Of a stretch of 64,000 bases of DNA, positions 37,083 to 50,700 are shown in pieces. The translations under genes and the position numbers were made by a program. Source of the stretch: Cenococcum geophilum 1.58. Taxonomy: Eukaryota; Ascomycota; Dothideomycetes; Gloniales; Gloniaceae. The stretch spans positions 735,785-799,784 of the forward strand of contig KV748186.1 of assembly GCA_001692895.1 (NCBI GenBank). Direction: 5' to 3'. The notes beneath the pieces were generated by a model. The model was not told the DNA's origin and searched no databases. It saw only the letters and a program-made list of their open reading frames with translations. How positions within the stretch are numbered: position 1 is the first letter of the stretch; each line of letters begins with the position of its first letter.

Positions 37083-38025
37083 ATTTTATTGGGTAAGGAT
37101 ATCACGCTTATATTCTGGTCCTTTAAAGTAGTTGTGGGTGGCTTTATATAGCTTATTAAAGGGAACACCAAGGGGGTTGCTTTTAAGGTTGGTGTAGTAG
37201 TAGTTAAGTGCTAGGCCGCGTAGTATGGTAGAGTAGGCTTGGCTAAACTCTTGTTTAGGAATGTTAGCCTTCTAGCAAAGGTCTATAAAGATAGTTAGTT
37301 TAAAGTCAAAGTTATTATTTTTACCGCTATACTTAGATTCGTTAGTGTAAAGCTTAGCTAGGTCAGCTAGCTCCTTGCTATAGGTTTTTACTTAGGTGGG
37401 TTACGGATCTGTAACTTGCGGATCTGTGGCTTGCGGATATGTGGCTTGCGGATATATAGTTTGCGGATATATAGCTTGCGGATCTGTGACTTAAACAATA
37501 GGGGTAATTTGGTCCGTATTTTGGTTTATAGGGGTATTGCGGTCCGTAATTTAGGTTATAGGGGTATTACGGTCCGTAACTTAAGTACTAGATATACTTT
37601 AGCCAGTAAGATTAATTCTAAAACTGCTTGGGTTTATAGGATAAATTTAGTTAAGTGGGTTAGGTATAAGGCTAGCGATTATATTAAGTTTAGAAGAAGT
37701 AAAGAGTTCCTTAGTTTTTTGAAACTGGTCTAGGATTTCCTCTTTAGTCTATTCCGTTTGGTCCTTCTTATATATTGTGTTGTATAAGGACTATACAATA
37801 GTAACTTATTTATTCCTTTTAACCTATACACCTTGGTTATGTAAGAGGGTCCATAGGTTACGGATAGTAGTAGGGTTGTATACTTTAAAGATAGCTTCCG
37901 TAAAGTCCGCGAAGTCTTCCTAGTATTGCTCCTATAGGTCGACATTTATAAGCTTAAAATATTCATATTTAAGAACTTTAAATTTAATATAGTTGTTAAC
38001 GTTAGGTATAGACATAAGGTTAGCT
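37083..38025 (-). pseudogene. Copia C gag, N-terminal part
   Basis: The minus strand opens with ATG near 38.01 kb and reads MSIPNVNNYIKFKVLKYEYF, then F.DFTEAIFKVYNPTTIRNLW, a gag-like N-terminus, and later GVPFNKLYKATHNYFKGPEYK just before the half-LINE. The last part is repeat-rich (37395-37600). Only RIP-type stops were noticed in the parts read. Confidence 0.68.
37395..37580. repeat. Two minisatellites within Copia C gag
   Basis: About six copies of a 15-bp unit close to GCGGATCTGTGGCTT (37400-37495) are followed by about three copies of a unit near 30 bp centred on GGGGTATTGCGGTCCGTAA (37500-37580). On the coding (minus) strand the first gives a five-residue repeat of the RKPQI type. 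Confidence 0.75.
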
Positions 38026-38100
38026 CCCTACCTTTACTTTTCCTAGCCTTTATTAACTTGCTTCCTTAGGTCTGCTATACTATATAGTATAATGTAGTAC

Positions 38101-38160
38101 ATAGTAGGTGGAAGAGGTCTTGTAGTGGTTTATAAAGGTTAGTTTTTACCTAGCGCCTAG
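38101..38160. other. Deletion junction between Copia C leader and chromovirus E
   Basis: Within this interval the minus-strand leader of Copia C passes into plus-strand sequence immediately upstream of the E gag ATG. Neither the C 5' LTR nor the E 5' LTR is present, and about 0.3 kb of element B is missing. The exact breakpoint cannot be placed by eye. Confidence 0.6.
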
Positions 38161-41100
38161 ATGGGCGACACCAACGACGCCGAAATGGCCAAAACCTAAA
38201 ACCCCTATGACGTTTTTGTAGACCTCTTTACAGAGATATACCTCAATATCGCGTGGATAATCTACCGCTCGCTACTATACCCTAAGACCTTTGAGCCTAG
38301 TAAAGCTTACCTTACTCTTATTAACTATACTAACAAGTTCCTTAATAATATTAAAGTAGAACTATAGTATATATATAATATAAACACCGCTAATAAAAAA
38401 GCCAATAAAAACCTTAGTGCCCTTATTGCTTCCTAGATAGGAACTATTAACTCCTAGGTAAAAACTATTACCGTTCTAAAATAATTAACCCCTATAACAA
38501 CGGTAGTAACCTAGCAGAAAAAACGGAGATCTAAAGACCCGCTAATATTTAGCGGAAAAGGCACCCCACTAGAATAATAAGCTAATTTTAAGACCTAGTA
38601 TATTAAGATTAAGGGAGTCTTCGACCGGGACTAGGACTACTTTAATATAGTTTAGTCCTAGATCCTTTATATCTCGGACATACTAGAGGATAAGGCCTAT
38701 AAGTTTATTAAGTAGGGCTTAGAGCTAATATATAAGAACCTAAATAACACATCTGCGTGGAAATGGCCTATTAAGGAAGATATACTTAAAGACCTTACTA
38801 CCCACTACGAGGTCCTTAATATAACCTAAATTATAAAGAATAAGCTTAACCATTTCCCCTAGGGCGAGCGTAATTACTGGTCCTAGAAGGGAGAGCTTAA
38901 TAAGCTAATAGTCCGCGCTAAAAAGACAGACGAATAAAAGGTAGACCTACTCTAAAAGTTTATCTCTCCAAAGATAGAAGAGCTAGTACTTAGACTTACC
39001 TATAAAATTAATAATAGCGACTATATAGGTTGGAGCAAGCAGATAGATGTGTTTGTTAAGAACCTTGCGAACTATATATATTAAGCTAACCTTAAGAAGA
39101 ACACTAACTACTGCCTACCTGCCTAAGCCTCTACCCCTATATTAACCCTGACCCTAGCAGTAACTAGAGAACCTATAGACCTTAATAGAATCTTAGACAC
39201 GGAGCGTAAGCGCCGCGTTAATAATAGACTATGCCTTACCTATGGCCTGCCCGGCCACTAAAAGGATGCCTATAACCCTACTAAGATAGTAAACCTAGTT
39301 CTAATGCTACCCTATTAAATAATATAAACTAATAACCGCGGACGCGGCGACTATAGAGTCTATTATAAACGCGGTAACCGCGGAGCCTATTATAGCCGCG
39401 GCAGACAACCCCCCCCCCTTTAACCCTATGGCTTAGTTACTCTAAACTATGCCCTATATAAGAGCCTAACCCGTTAACAACGCCTAGTATTAGCGACTTC
39501 GTGCTAGCGAGTATAAACATAGCTATATTGTTGGCGAGGTATTGTCCTTCTATACCCCGACCAAAACTAAGACTAATACCGCCAGCTAGACGGACACTAG
39601 ACCGCCCTGCTAAGATAGCCCTATACCCTAGTCGTTAAAAGGCAAACCCTTAGACTAAGTTGCGTTTAAGGGTCTAAACTATATAAGGAGGAAGACGAGA
39701 AGATTAGGTCCCTATTACTAGATTAATTAGTCCTTTCTATTAGTAAACTGCTACTTAATCTTAGATTAATAAATAATAATAAGAAATTAATCCTTATTTA
39801 AACCCAACTCTCCTTATTACGTAACCTATACCCCTAAGTTTATATTAATATAGTAAGCCTAGTAGACTCCGGTAGTACTATAATGGCATTTACTAACGTA
39901 GAGTCTATTATAAGAAATTATAACGTTATAACTAAGAAGCTACTAGTACCTAGGCTACTGCGCCTTGTAGATAATATTCTAACTTCGCTTATTACGGACT
40001 ACTTTACTGCCCAAATATTAATCGGCCTCTATACTAAAGCCATGCTCTTTTTTGTTACTAAACTCTCGCCTACTACCCTAATTATTCTAGGTATGCCCTA
40101 GCTTTAGAAGCATAAGCCCTGTCCCAGCTTTAGGAAACTTAAGATCCGCTTTAACTTAGACTACTACTTTAGGCACTACCTCCCGTAGGGAATAACCGAC
40201 GTTAGTAGGGACGCCCTATATGGATACTTAGCACTATTAAGCCTAGTGCCTAGGACTATATATAAAGCCCTAATAGTAGAAGACATTTCTAATAAAGGGG
40301 AGCCCGTATAGCTGTAAAGAAATGAGATAGTAGAAGACTAGACTACCCTAGCACTTAAGACTAAAATGACAGGCTAGCTAGCCCTACTAAGACTAAGGAA
40401 GAAGGTCTGCTTTATGCTGTTACTACTAAGAATCTAACCCTAACCTAGGCACTATTTAAACCCTAGCTGCCTAGCCCGATACCTAGAACTAAGCTATATG
40501 CTATATATATACACTATAGCTCGCGTTATAGTAAGGACTAGCTATAGAACTACTAAGACCTAGATAATAGAAACTGCGCTACCGCAACGCCTAACCTTAT
40601 ACCCGTCCCCCGCGCGTACCGTATAGGGCCGCTGCCTTGTTTCCGCCCCCCTAGGCCGACTAAGCTGTGTTAGCCTAGTTGTAGTACCGGAGAACTAGAC
40701 ACGCCCTAACCTGGATGATATTAAATGCACTTGTGCTATTAATTTTACCTAGTTCTATAAATAAAAAGATATAAAGGTAATAAGGATCTATATGGCGGAG
40801 CTGGTAGAACTAGTTAAATAAGATAAGTATTAACAGCTGCTTAAAGAGCTGCCTATAGGCCTAATAGAAGTACCGAACCTATTAGAAAGGTCTTTCCGCC
40901 GGCTGGTGGAAGGCGACTATATGATAAAGGAAGCCTGTAAAGTGCTTCCCCCCTATTTCTACGACTTCCTTAAGATAAATCTAAAAACTAAACCTGAGCT
41001 TTTACGTCGGAAGATAGTCGACACCGATATTAAAAAATTCCTAAAAGGTAAACTAGGATTGACCCGTAAAGATACTCTATAACGCCTACTAAAGGAGTTT

Positions 41101-44100
41101 AGTTAATATATTAAGCACTTCCTCCCTAAGAATATAGATAAGCTACCCCCTTACTAACTATAGGACTATAAAATCGAGATTACCCCTAGAAACTAGGCCC
41201 CGTACTATAAAAATAGACCACTCTTACCTGCTAAACTTAGGTATATAAAGAAGTGGATTAATAAGATGCTAGATAAGGGTTTTATCCGTAAATTGACCTT
41301 ACTAGCTACTATATTACTCCTCCTCGCTGCTAAGCCTAGCGGTAGTGTATAAATCTGCTATAACTACCGAGGCCTAAATATAGTTATTATTAAGAATTAA
41401 TACCCACTGCTACTAATCTGTAAGACACTTAACGCACTTTATAGTGCTAAGTACTTTACTAAACTTAATATAATTGCTGCGTTTAACCGGATCTGGATTG
41501 CGGAGGGCTATAAGTAGCTTATAGCATTTATTACCCGGTTCGGACTCTATAAGATACTAGTTACACTATTTAGCCTCTATAACGCACCCGCTATATTTTA
41601 AAACTATATTAACTATATTCTATACAACGCCCTTAATAACTACTATACTGCCTACCTTAATAACGTCTTTGTCTTCTTTAAAACATGCGCTAAGTATACT
41701 AAGTATATAAATAAAGTTATTTAAAGACTTAGTAATGCTAGACTTTAGATTAATATTAATAAGTCTGAGTTCTACTCTACTAAAACAAAATACCTTAGCT
41801 TAATTATCTTAACTAATAGCATAACTATGGACCCTAAGAAGGTATAGGCCTTATAGGAATAGAAGGACCCGACATTAATTAAAGAACTATAATAATTTCT
41901 CGGCTTCGCAAACTTCTACTAACAATTTATCTAAGGCTACTTTGCCATTGCTACACCTATGATAAAACTCCTAAAGAAGGATATTGGATGGCTATAGGGA
42001 CTAGAACAAGCCAAATCGTTTAAGGCCCTTAAGGGAGCCTTTACTTTAGCACTAGTACTAGTATACTATAACTATATAAAGAAAATAGTGGTAGAGACGG
42101 ACGTATTAAATTAGGCTTTTGGTGGAGTCCTTTCCTAGTATAATAATAACAGAAAATTAAGACTGGTTGTATTCTTCTTCGTAAAGCACTCTACGCCAGA
42201 GTATAACTACGAGATCTATGATAAAGAACTCTTAGCTATTGTTAAGGCTTTAGAGAAATGGCGTCCTAAACTATAAGGGACTAAAAAGCCGTTTAAAATT
42301 ATTACTAACTATAAGAACCTATAGACGTTTATAACTACTAAGTAGCTAAACTAGTGCTAAGTCTAGTAGGTAGAGTTCCTTTTATAGTTTAACTTTATAA
42401 TTATATATAGACCTAGTAGTAAAGCTACGCTCCCTAATACCCTAAGCTAGCTACTAGGAATAAGGCCTAAGGATACTAATAATAAACGCCTCTACTACTA
42501 AGCCTAAGTTATTATACCGCCCTAGAAAGTTAACCCTATAATCTTAAAAGAATTACTATATAAGTCCCGTAACTCTAATAACGCGGAGTTTATAGCCGCT
42601 CTAGACCCTAAAATAGCTAAAAAGTTACTAAATAAGTTAATCTGGCTAGGATACTAGGAGAACAAACTCGTAAGAGATATAGTGGCAGCCCTATATAATT
42701 AAAAAGCTTGCCATTAGCTAAAGAAGATTAGGAAATTACTCTATTGCGATAAGTTAGAATATAGTATTGTTAATAGACAGATCTACTTCTGCCAACGTCT
42801 TTTTATCCCTAACGCCCTAGACCTCCGCCTAGAAGTTACCTATCGCTCTTATAGCAGCGGCCCCGCTAATTACCCCGGCCGGGTTAAGACTCTTAACCTC
42901 TTAAACCGAATATACTAGTGGCTAGGAATCTCCTAGTTTACGGCTACCTTTATTAAAGACTGTGCCCTATACTTTCGCACTAAGACCCCCTATTCTACCC
43001 CACCTGGTTTCCTAAAGCTATTAAAATTACCCGCCCGCCTATAGACCGATATCTTAATTAACTATATTATAACGCTGCCGGTATGCTAATGCTACGGTAA
43101 GGCATATAAATATATCCTTGTTATTATAGACCGCCTAACTAAAATGTAATACCTTGTTTTAGTAATAGGACTCTTAATAGAGGAACTAGTTAATAGCTTT
43201 GTTAATAATGTATATAAGCTCTATGGTGCACTAAGCACAATTATCTCCGATCGTGGTATATAATTTATTAGCGACTTTTAGCGACAATTAAGTAAACGCC
43301 TTAAGACAACCTTATAACTAAGCTTAGCCTAGCACCTAGAAACGGACGGCTAAACTAAAATTATTAACGCTGCCGTAAATAAATACCTCTATGCTTTTGT
43401 TAGCTTTATATAGGACAACTAAGTTAACTACCTACCGCTTATTAAGTTTGCTATAAATAACCAAGTTAATAAGAGTATAGGTATCTCCCCGTTTTTTGCA
43501 AACTATAGCTTTAACCCTCACCTCGGAATTAAGCCTGCTAGCTCCCGCCTACTAACACTATTAGTATAAGTAAAGAAGGAGTTCTTCCGCGCAGACTCTG
43601 TAGCTAACCGCTTTAAGCGGATATTAATATAGCTTAAGGCCCTAGCCTGGATTTTATAGTAACGCTATAAAAATAATGCTAATACCTATAGGGACAAGAG
43701 CGCGTTATTCTACGAAGGCGATATAGTTATAGTTAGCTTAGAAAATATAAAGATAAATAGACTTAAGAAGAAATGGGATGACAAATAGGACGGCCCGTAC
43801 CCCGTACTTACAGTATACTAAGGGGTAGTTATAGTAGACCTCCTGGACTATATCCGAGTAAATAAATCCTTTTATATATCTAAGGTCCGCCTCTAGGCTG
43901 CTAAAGAGATCCCTAGCTAAGCAAATATTAATACTATAGAGCGCCGTAATGTATAAGGACAAGTAGTAGAGAGAGACGATGATAGCAATATAGAAGATAA
44001 ATGGGAGTTTAAGAAAATCCTTAATATATATAACGAAGACCCCTAAGGCCTAACTTATAAGATTAAATGGAAATATTACAAGGATATAACCTGGCAGCTA

Positions 44101-44187
44101 GAGGAAGACCTAAATGGTTGCAAATAAGCTATATAGCGCTTCTATAAGCAACACCCTAAGAAGCTAGGACCCCCAGACTGGGCATAA
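38161..44187 (+). pseudogene. E gag-pol, one 2008-codon frame broken only by stops
   Basis: The ATG at 38161 (MGDTNDAEMAK), the retropepsin, RT and the terminal TAA at 44185 are all in one frame. Along it are gag; a zinc knuckle (CLTYGLPGH..., near 39235); retropepsin with intact LVDSGSTI near 39850 and ILGMP near 40090; RT with YNYRGLN and YLNNVFVF (near 41651, Asp to Asn); RNase H ([32 protein letters not shown]); integrase (IIDRLTKM, ISDRG near 43246); and a C-terminal chromodomain (YKIKWKYYKDITWQLEEDL, near 44055). Stops sit at Gln, Arg and Trp positions. A single gag-pol frame is typical of fungal chromoviruses. Confidence 0.88.
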
Positions 44188-44537
44188 GATAAGGAAAAGT
44201 CACGCTAAGGTCGCGGCCGACCACCGCATTAAAATTTATGGTGGTTAAGATATTATGGAACTTTGACTAGCGGTTAAAGTTGTCTAATTAGCCAGATTCT
44301 CGCCAAGAAACGCCACACGGATTAATTCAGGTGGTGGTGTAGAGTTTTACTAACCTTACTTACTAAACTAACTAATTAGGATTTTCTATGCCCGGCATAG
44401 AAAATTACTATTAGCTTGGTTAAGGGCGGTAAGCAGAACTAATATCTTTGCGGTAAAAAATAGGTAACCCCGTACACTGCCTATTTTTAAGTTATCTATT
44501 TAGTTTAGGGACTAAACTATTTAGGGGAAAGGAGTAC
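44188..44537 (+). other. E 3' non-coding region with two palindromes
   Basis: Holds inverted repeats at 44259-44281 and 44381-44405 (ATTTTCTATGCC, C, GGCATAGAAAAT) and ends in the polypurine tract. The same palindromic modules occur at the left edge of the window. Confidence 0.7.
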
Positions 44538-44724
44538 TGTTACAGCACTGACCTAACGCATACTGTTTTATACTATCTCGTACTATTTCCTATTATTGGC
44601 TGGCTCACCACTAGCGACTTGGCGGTTAGCCCTACTATTTATATACAATACCCCCTTTCTACCTTCTTCCCCTCTTCATACCACAACGTAGTTATTCAGT
44701 CTACTTCATTGCAGCACTGTGACA
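44538..44724 (+). repeat. 3' LTR of chromovirus E (187 bp)
   Basis: Starts TGTTACAGCACTG and ends CAGCACTGTGACA, with a polypurine tract directly upstream. It contains TATTTATATAC as a possible TATA region near 44637. The expected target duplicate would be GCTAC (44725-44729), but its partner has been lost. Confidence 0.8.
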
Positions 44725-47700
44725 GCTACGCAGCTAGATAATAAACTGTTTATTACTCTAGCGGAACTTTATTATTCTTATAATGCTAAATAAGAGGCTG
44801 CCGATGCTTAGTAAAGGGCCCTTAAGTCTCGTCTTACGGCGTCCGCTTGGTTAATCTATCTTAAAAAGGTTTGTTTTAAGGAGTAGAAATTTATAAAATA
44901 AGGTTTATAGGAACTTAGTAATAAAAAAACGGATTCTCTTCTAACCGAGAAGGAAATAGATCTAAGTAGTTCAGCAACTGCTCTTCTTAAGTCCCCCTTA
45001 AGTAATTCGTTTTTTAGCGATCCTTTTTTATTAATACTACCTAACCTAATCTCTTTTAATACTCCTATACCTTTCCTATAGCGTTTTTTAAATTTTTTAG
45101 TAGTTCCTAGGTAGTCTTATTATAGCCTATCTACTTAACCTTATACTATATTTTATCGTTAATGTCCTTATAACTAACGATCTTTAAAACTTACTATTCG
45201 TCTTCTTCCTATCCTCTATATATGTCTGCTTTATAAACCGGTAGCTTAATATTCCTATATACTAGCTCTAGTATCGGGTAGATCTTTATTTTGGCTAGTA
45301 GGTTTAACTTAAATATAACTAGTAAAATCCTCTATGTAATTTTAAAAGGTCTTAGTCTAATATAGTCTAACTTCTTACTTAGTTATCAACTCTTAAAAGT
45401 TTTGTATAGTAGCTATACTTTATCTCCCTTCTTAAGATCTAGTCCCTTAGATCTCCTAGTATTATAATACTTTTTTATTTTTTTTTATACTTTCTTTACT
45501 AATTCTATAAGGTCTATATAAAGATTTATTAACGTCTTTATTCTTTCTTTAGCTGTGCTACTTATTTTCTTTACTTGTCGTAATAATAACGATATTCTTA
45601 GTTTATATCTATAATTTGCCTTAAATAGTAATATACCTATTTCTTCTTATAGTGTTGCATTATATATAAACTATATAACTAGTAATAGCGATACCTAATT
45701 ATTCTGTGCGTAATTAATATAATATTTTAGATATTGTTCTAGTATCTAATTTAGTCTTTCCGTTTAGCCGTCTGTCTGCGGATAATATACAGTAGAAGTT
45801 ACTACTCTAACTCCTTATTCCGCTAAGAATACCTCCTAGAATACTGCTATAAATCTTAAATCTCTATCTAATATAATCTTACTTAGTGCTCTATATCTTA
45901 TAAATACTTCCTTAATATAGATCCTAGTAATATCTTCCACTAAGATTTCTTCTATACACGCTATAAAGTATCCCCACTTAGTAAGCTTGTCTACTATTAC
46001 TAAGATTATATTATAATCTTGTCCGGTAATAGGGTCTTTTAACCCTAGTAACTTAATAATAAAGTCCTATAATATAACTTCCTATAGTCTCTTTAGTATT
46101 TTAATAGGTTATAGCCCTCCATATAGCTTATACCTCGTTAGTTTATTCCTTTAGTAATCTAAATATTCCTTTATAACTTTTCGTACTAAGCCCTAGATTC
46201 TATTAATAATATACTCCTTTTAGAGTCTTAATACTAAGCCCGTAGCTTTATTATGTCCTTAAGTTAATTCCTTATAGAAATCTTTTATAAATTATTCTGC
46301 TATGCTTCTTGGGATATACTTTACTTCTTAATTTTTATATATATCTATCTATAGATCTTCTAGCTATGCCTTTAGAATTCTTTATACCTAAAAGCTTTTT
46401 AGTAACTTATAAACTCTATCTAGTTCTTCTTAAATTACTATAATTTTTGGATAATTATACCTAATTAGTCCATCTATATCTTTTCGCAGTAAAGCTCTTA
46501 ATGGCTTCTTATCGCTTTATAAATTAGCTTTTTAACTTAGAGCGTCTACTCGCGTATTGTCTATACCCTTAGTATACTAGATCTTAAAATGGTATTCTAT
46601 AAGCATTTCCGCCCATCTAACCTATCTTTAGTTAAGTTCCTTTATTATTAGAAATCCTATTAGGTTTTTATAATCTGTCTTAACTATAAATAGTTTCTCT
46701 TATAAGAATGCTCTCTATTCCTTTAGTGCTGTAATTATACCTAATAACTCCTTATTATAAATGTTATAGTTTAACTCTAGTAGTGTTATCTTTTAACTAT
46801 AGTATACCACTAGGTGCTATCTATTTTAATATTTCTATATAAAGTATACCCCTAGTATATAGTTTAATATATCCGTTTTTATAACTATCTTTAGTTCTAG
46901 TTAATAGATCTTAAGAACTAGCTCCTAGGTAAATAACTCTTTAACTTTTTTAAATAGCTCTTACTATTCCTTTCCCTATATCTATAGTTCTTCTTTCTTT
47001 ATTAACCGCGTAAATAGTTTAATATCTTTTAACTACTGCGCTATAAACCTTCTATAGTAATTGCAAAACCCTAGAAATAACCTTAACTATATAACGTTCT
47101 CTAGTTCTTACTAATTTACTATAGCCTTAATCTTTTTTAAATCTATGTTAAGTTGGCCTAGTTTAATAATAAATCTAACAAAATCGGTCTTCCTAGTAAA
47201 GAATTTGCATTTCTTAATTGCTACTAGCATCTGTTCTTCTTATAGTCTCTTTAAAACCTATTTAACGTATTCCCCGTATTCTTCCTTAGTTATTAAGTAG
47301 ATAATAATATTATTAAGGTATACTATAACAAATTTATCTAAGTATTTCCCTAGTATATTATTAATACGCTTCTAAAACGTTACTAGTGCGTTTATAAGCC
47401 TAAATTGCATAACTAATAGTTTATATAGTCCTTTCTTTAACCTAAAGGCTACCTTTTATTTGTCGCCTTTCTTAATTCTAATCTAATAATACGCTTATCT
47501 TAGATCTATCTTTATAAAGATTTATATATTACCTATCCTATCTTAGATTTCGCTAATTAAGGGTAAAGGATATCTATCCTTTCTAGTAATGCTATTTAAC
47601 TATCTATAGTTAATACACAGCCTTAGTTTGCTATTCTTCTTTAGTACAAATAGTACTAAATAACCCGCTAATAACTACAATGGTCTAATATATCCCTTTT

Positions 47701-50700
47701 ATAGATTTTCCTAGATAAACTCTTTTAATACTCTACCTTCTTCTTTAGTAAGCTTATAGATTAAAAAGAACCTTAGACTTATTCCTAGTTCTAATTCTAT
47801 TTTATAGTCCTATACTATATACTCTAACAGCTTTTTACTCTCTAGTAACTATAGTTTCTTACTATACTTATAGTATCTTTTTGGTACATAACTTAATCCT
47901 TTTTCCGTTTCTTTATAGGTTACTCCTACTTAATACTATACTAACTTAGCTTATTATTACATCTTATGGCGTTAAGTATCCCTAATATTAACCTAACCTA
48001 TAACCTAATTAATCTTTAGATTATATTCCTATAACTAAGGCATNCCTAGTACTGCCTTATTATTCCCTAATAGTAATATATTAAAAGATATCTCGATTTA
48101 TCTCCCTTTAATAGTTAGCTAAATAGGTCCTATTTTAAGATTGATAATACCTCCTCTATAGGCTATCGGATCTCCTAAAATTGTTACTAATAGATAAAGA
48201 TACTCCTTCTTCCTATGCGGTAATCCTATTCTTTTAACTGCTATTAGTAAGATATAGTTCCTTATTACTCTACTATCTATTAATGCTTTAAACTGTTAAT
48301 CTTACTACTTAATTTATAAATTTAGGTGTTAACCTTAAATTCCTTTAAGGGTTTAAGGCTCTACTACTAGTTCCCTCTAGTTTTATAGGCCTCTACTTTT
48401 CCCAACTATTAGCTACTTAATTCTATTTATACTTAGTCTAACTTTAGCCAATACTTAGTTTACTTTTTGTCTTCTATATACTATAGACACGTATTCTCTA
48501 GGCAGTCCCACTACTATTATCTATCTAAGTATTCTTCCGTAAGGAATCTTCCTAGCTAAAGTATTAAGTCCCCTTAGGTTTATACTTCTACTAGGTGCCA
48601 ACTATATATATATTTAGCGTTTTAATATTTCGCCTTATCTAATAATTAATATATCCTTACTAGGTACTTTCGGTTCTTGTCCTTTAGTACTCTATATATA
48701 TTACACGTATTATCTACGTATATAATCTATACCAATATATAATATACTTAATGTCTTAGGTTAACTCTTAGTTCGTCTTTATCCTTAAGTTTAAACCTTT
48801 CTCGTGTTAATCTAAGCGTCGCAACTTTATTTACAGATACTGTAATTTACCTCTCACTTCTCTAGTCCTCTAATTGCTCCTCTAGGTCTTTAGACGTTAT
48901 AATTAAGGCTCCTTTAATATAACTTATAGCCTTCTCTGTAATCGGGTAGTCTTAGACAACTTTTTCATCCAACTATATATAGAAAATTTCCCACTTATTA
49001 TTATATCGCTGTCTATACCACTTTTAGTATAACCCTTTAAGTATATACGGCTTGTCCGTAAGGAAGTATCTTCTTATTACTATATCGTAACAGCCCTTAG
49101 TGTGTCGTTCTTTAAACCTAGTTAGAATCCCTAGATTCTCTTCTTATTCCAGTTTAGTAAGCCATTTAGCTCTTAGTGTATCTGCCCTAGGCCTATTAGT
49201 AATTCTTTATATAGGTGCCCTGTCCCTTATACGTCCTAATATACTAAATCTTTTATCTAGTTTCTATTCTTACTATAAGGTAATCCTTGCCCTAAATTCC
49301 TCTATGGTTTCTTTCTTTTTATGTCTTATAAATAGATCCTTAAAGTTCTCTTACTTCTTAATCTTGGTATTAACTTTTCGATCTTTAGATTAAACACTAC
49401 GTTCTCCTAGTAAGTCCTCTAGGTCTATATATCTATCTCCCAGTCTAGCTACTATTTATGCCGTAGATTCTCTAATCTATAAAGAAGCCTCTTGCCTCTT
49501 ATTTATGGGTGCCCTTATTTATACTCCAAATTCTTAGTCCTTTAAATTCTTTAATCCTAAACTTACTTCTAGCTTAAGCCTTGCTCCTATCTTAGTTTAA
49601 CTAGGCTTAGGTATTCTTATCTCGTCTTAAGAGTTTTAAATCTCACTTATCTTATCCTAAGAATCTTATGCCTATAGGAAACTCTATCCTAAGCTTATTT
49701 GTATATCTTTAAACTAAGCTACTGCCCTACTCTATCGGTTTCTGTCTATTATAGGTCCTTAGGTATACCTTATCTTGTCTTAAGAATCTTAGTCGTCTCT
49801 TATCTCGTCCTAAGAATCTTAAGCCTTTAGCCTTTTACCTTTATTAAGTGCCGAAGTAGTTCGCTGCCCTACTTCTCTTATGTCTTACGGAGCGATAGAT
49901 ATTATATCTAGTGGGGTCTTAATCCCTACTAATATTCCCTATTCTATAGTGGAATTATCCTCTGCCTCTTATATAATATCTTTAAGGTTTATATACTTCT
50001 AGTAAGCTGCCCTTATTGCCTTATTATTATAAAATGTTTCGCCTATATTAAATTTATCGTCCTTAATGTCCGATCTGCGAACTAGTTCGTTAGTTCCCCT
50101 ATATTTTAAGGATTCTAGCTCCTATAGCTAATAGCTTACGCTATACTTAGCGTCTTTATAAATTTGGTATACGTTGTTATAATAGAATGTAAAACTTCTG
50201 ATTAAACATTCCTTTATTCCTTATAGTACACTATTATCCCTCTATACGTATATGTCTTCTACTATTAGTCTAGTTCCCTTCATTATATAGTAACTCTAAC
50301 TATCTTTATAATCCCTCGCGAAGTAACCTTATTTTCTATAGTTTATATAAGCTCTATTTTTAAACTATTAACTTTACTATAGAGTCCGCCTAAACGTCTT
50401 CTGCTACTAAGATCCTTAGTCTGGCCTCTGCTCCTTAGTCCTATAATTACTTAATCTCTATTCTCTAGGTTTCTATAATTTCTTACTCCATCTTTTAGAT
50501 TCTTTAGTACCACTTAGGTCCATTAGCTCTGCGCCATACTATAGTTTTTAACTTGGCTTTAGTTATTGCGTACTCTACGCCTTATATAACTATAGAACTC
50601 TATCTTAACCTCTCTTAGCCTGTTCCCTTTAATAGATTTAATTATTAATTTTAATCGCTTAATCTATTAGTTCCCTTAGGGTATCCACATCTTCTATTAA

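Larger units (their letters stand above)
29899..38100 (-). mobile_element. Copia C, inserted in chromovirus B, carrying a half-LINE
   Basis: Minus-strand Copia with a probable 3' LTR at 29899-30400, RNase H, RT, further pol sequence and gag up to about 38.01 kb. The half-LINE at 34437-37073 splits its gag. The 5' LTR expected beyond 38.0 kb is absent: sequence passes instead into the start of chromovirus E. Short runs of N at 31999-32046 fall in pol. CCGTAA words are unusually frequent throughout this element. Confidence 0.8.
38120..44724 (+). mobile_element. Ty3/gypsy chromovirus E, 5' LTR missing
   Basis: Plus-strand gag-pol with chromodomain, then a 3' non-coding region, a polypurine tract (AGGGGAAAGGAGTAC) and a 187-bp 3' LTR (44538-44724). 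Element B resumes right after it at 44725. RIP is milder than in A, B and F. Its 5' LTR is absent upstream of 38161. Confidence 0.88.

Noticed and set aside
37416..37733. 105-residue plus-strand frame with ICGLR repeats
   Set aside because: Antisense reading of the 15-bp minisatellite in Copia C gag.
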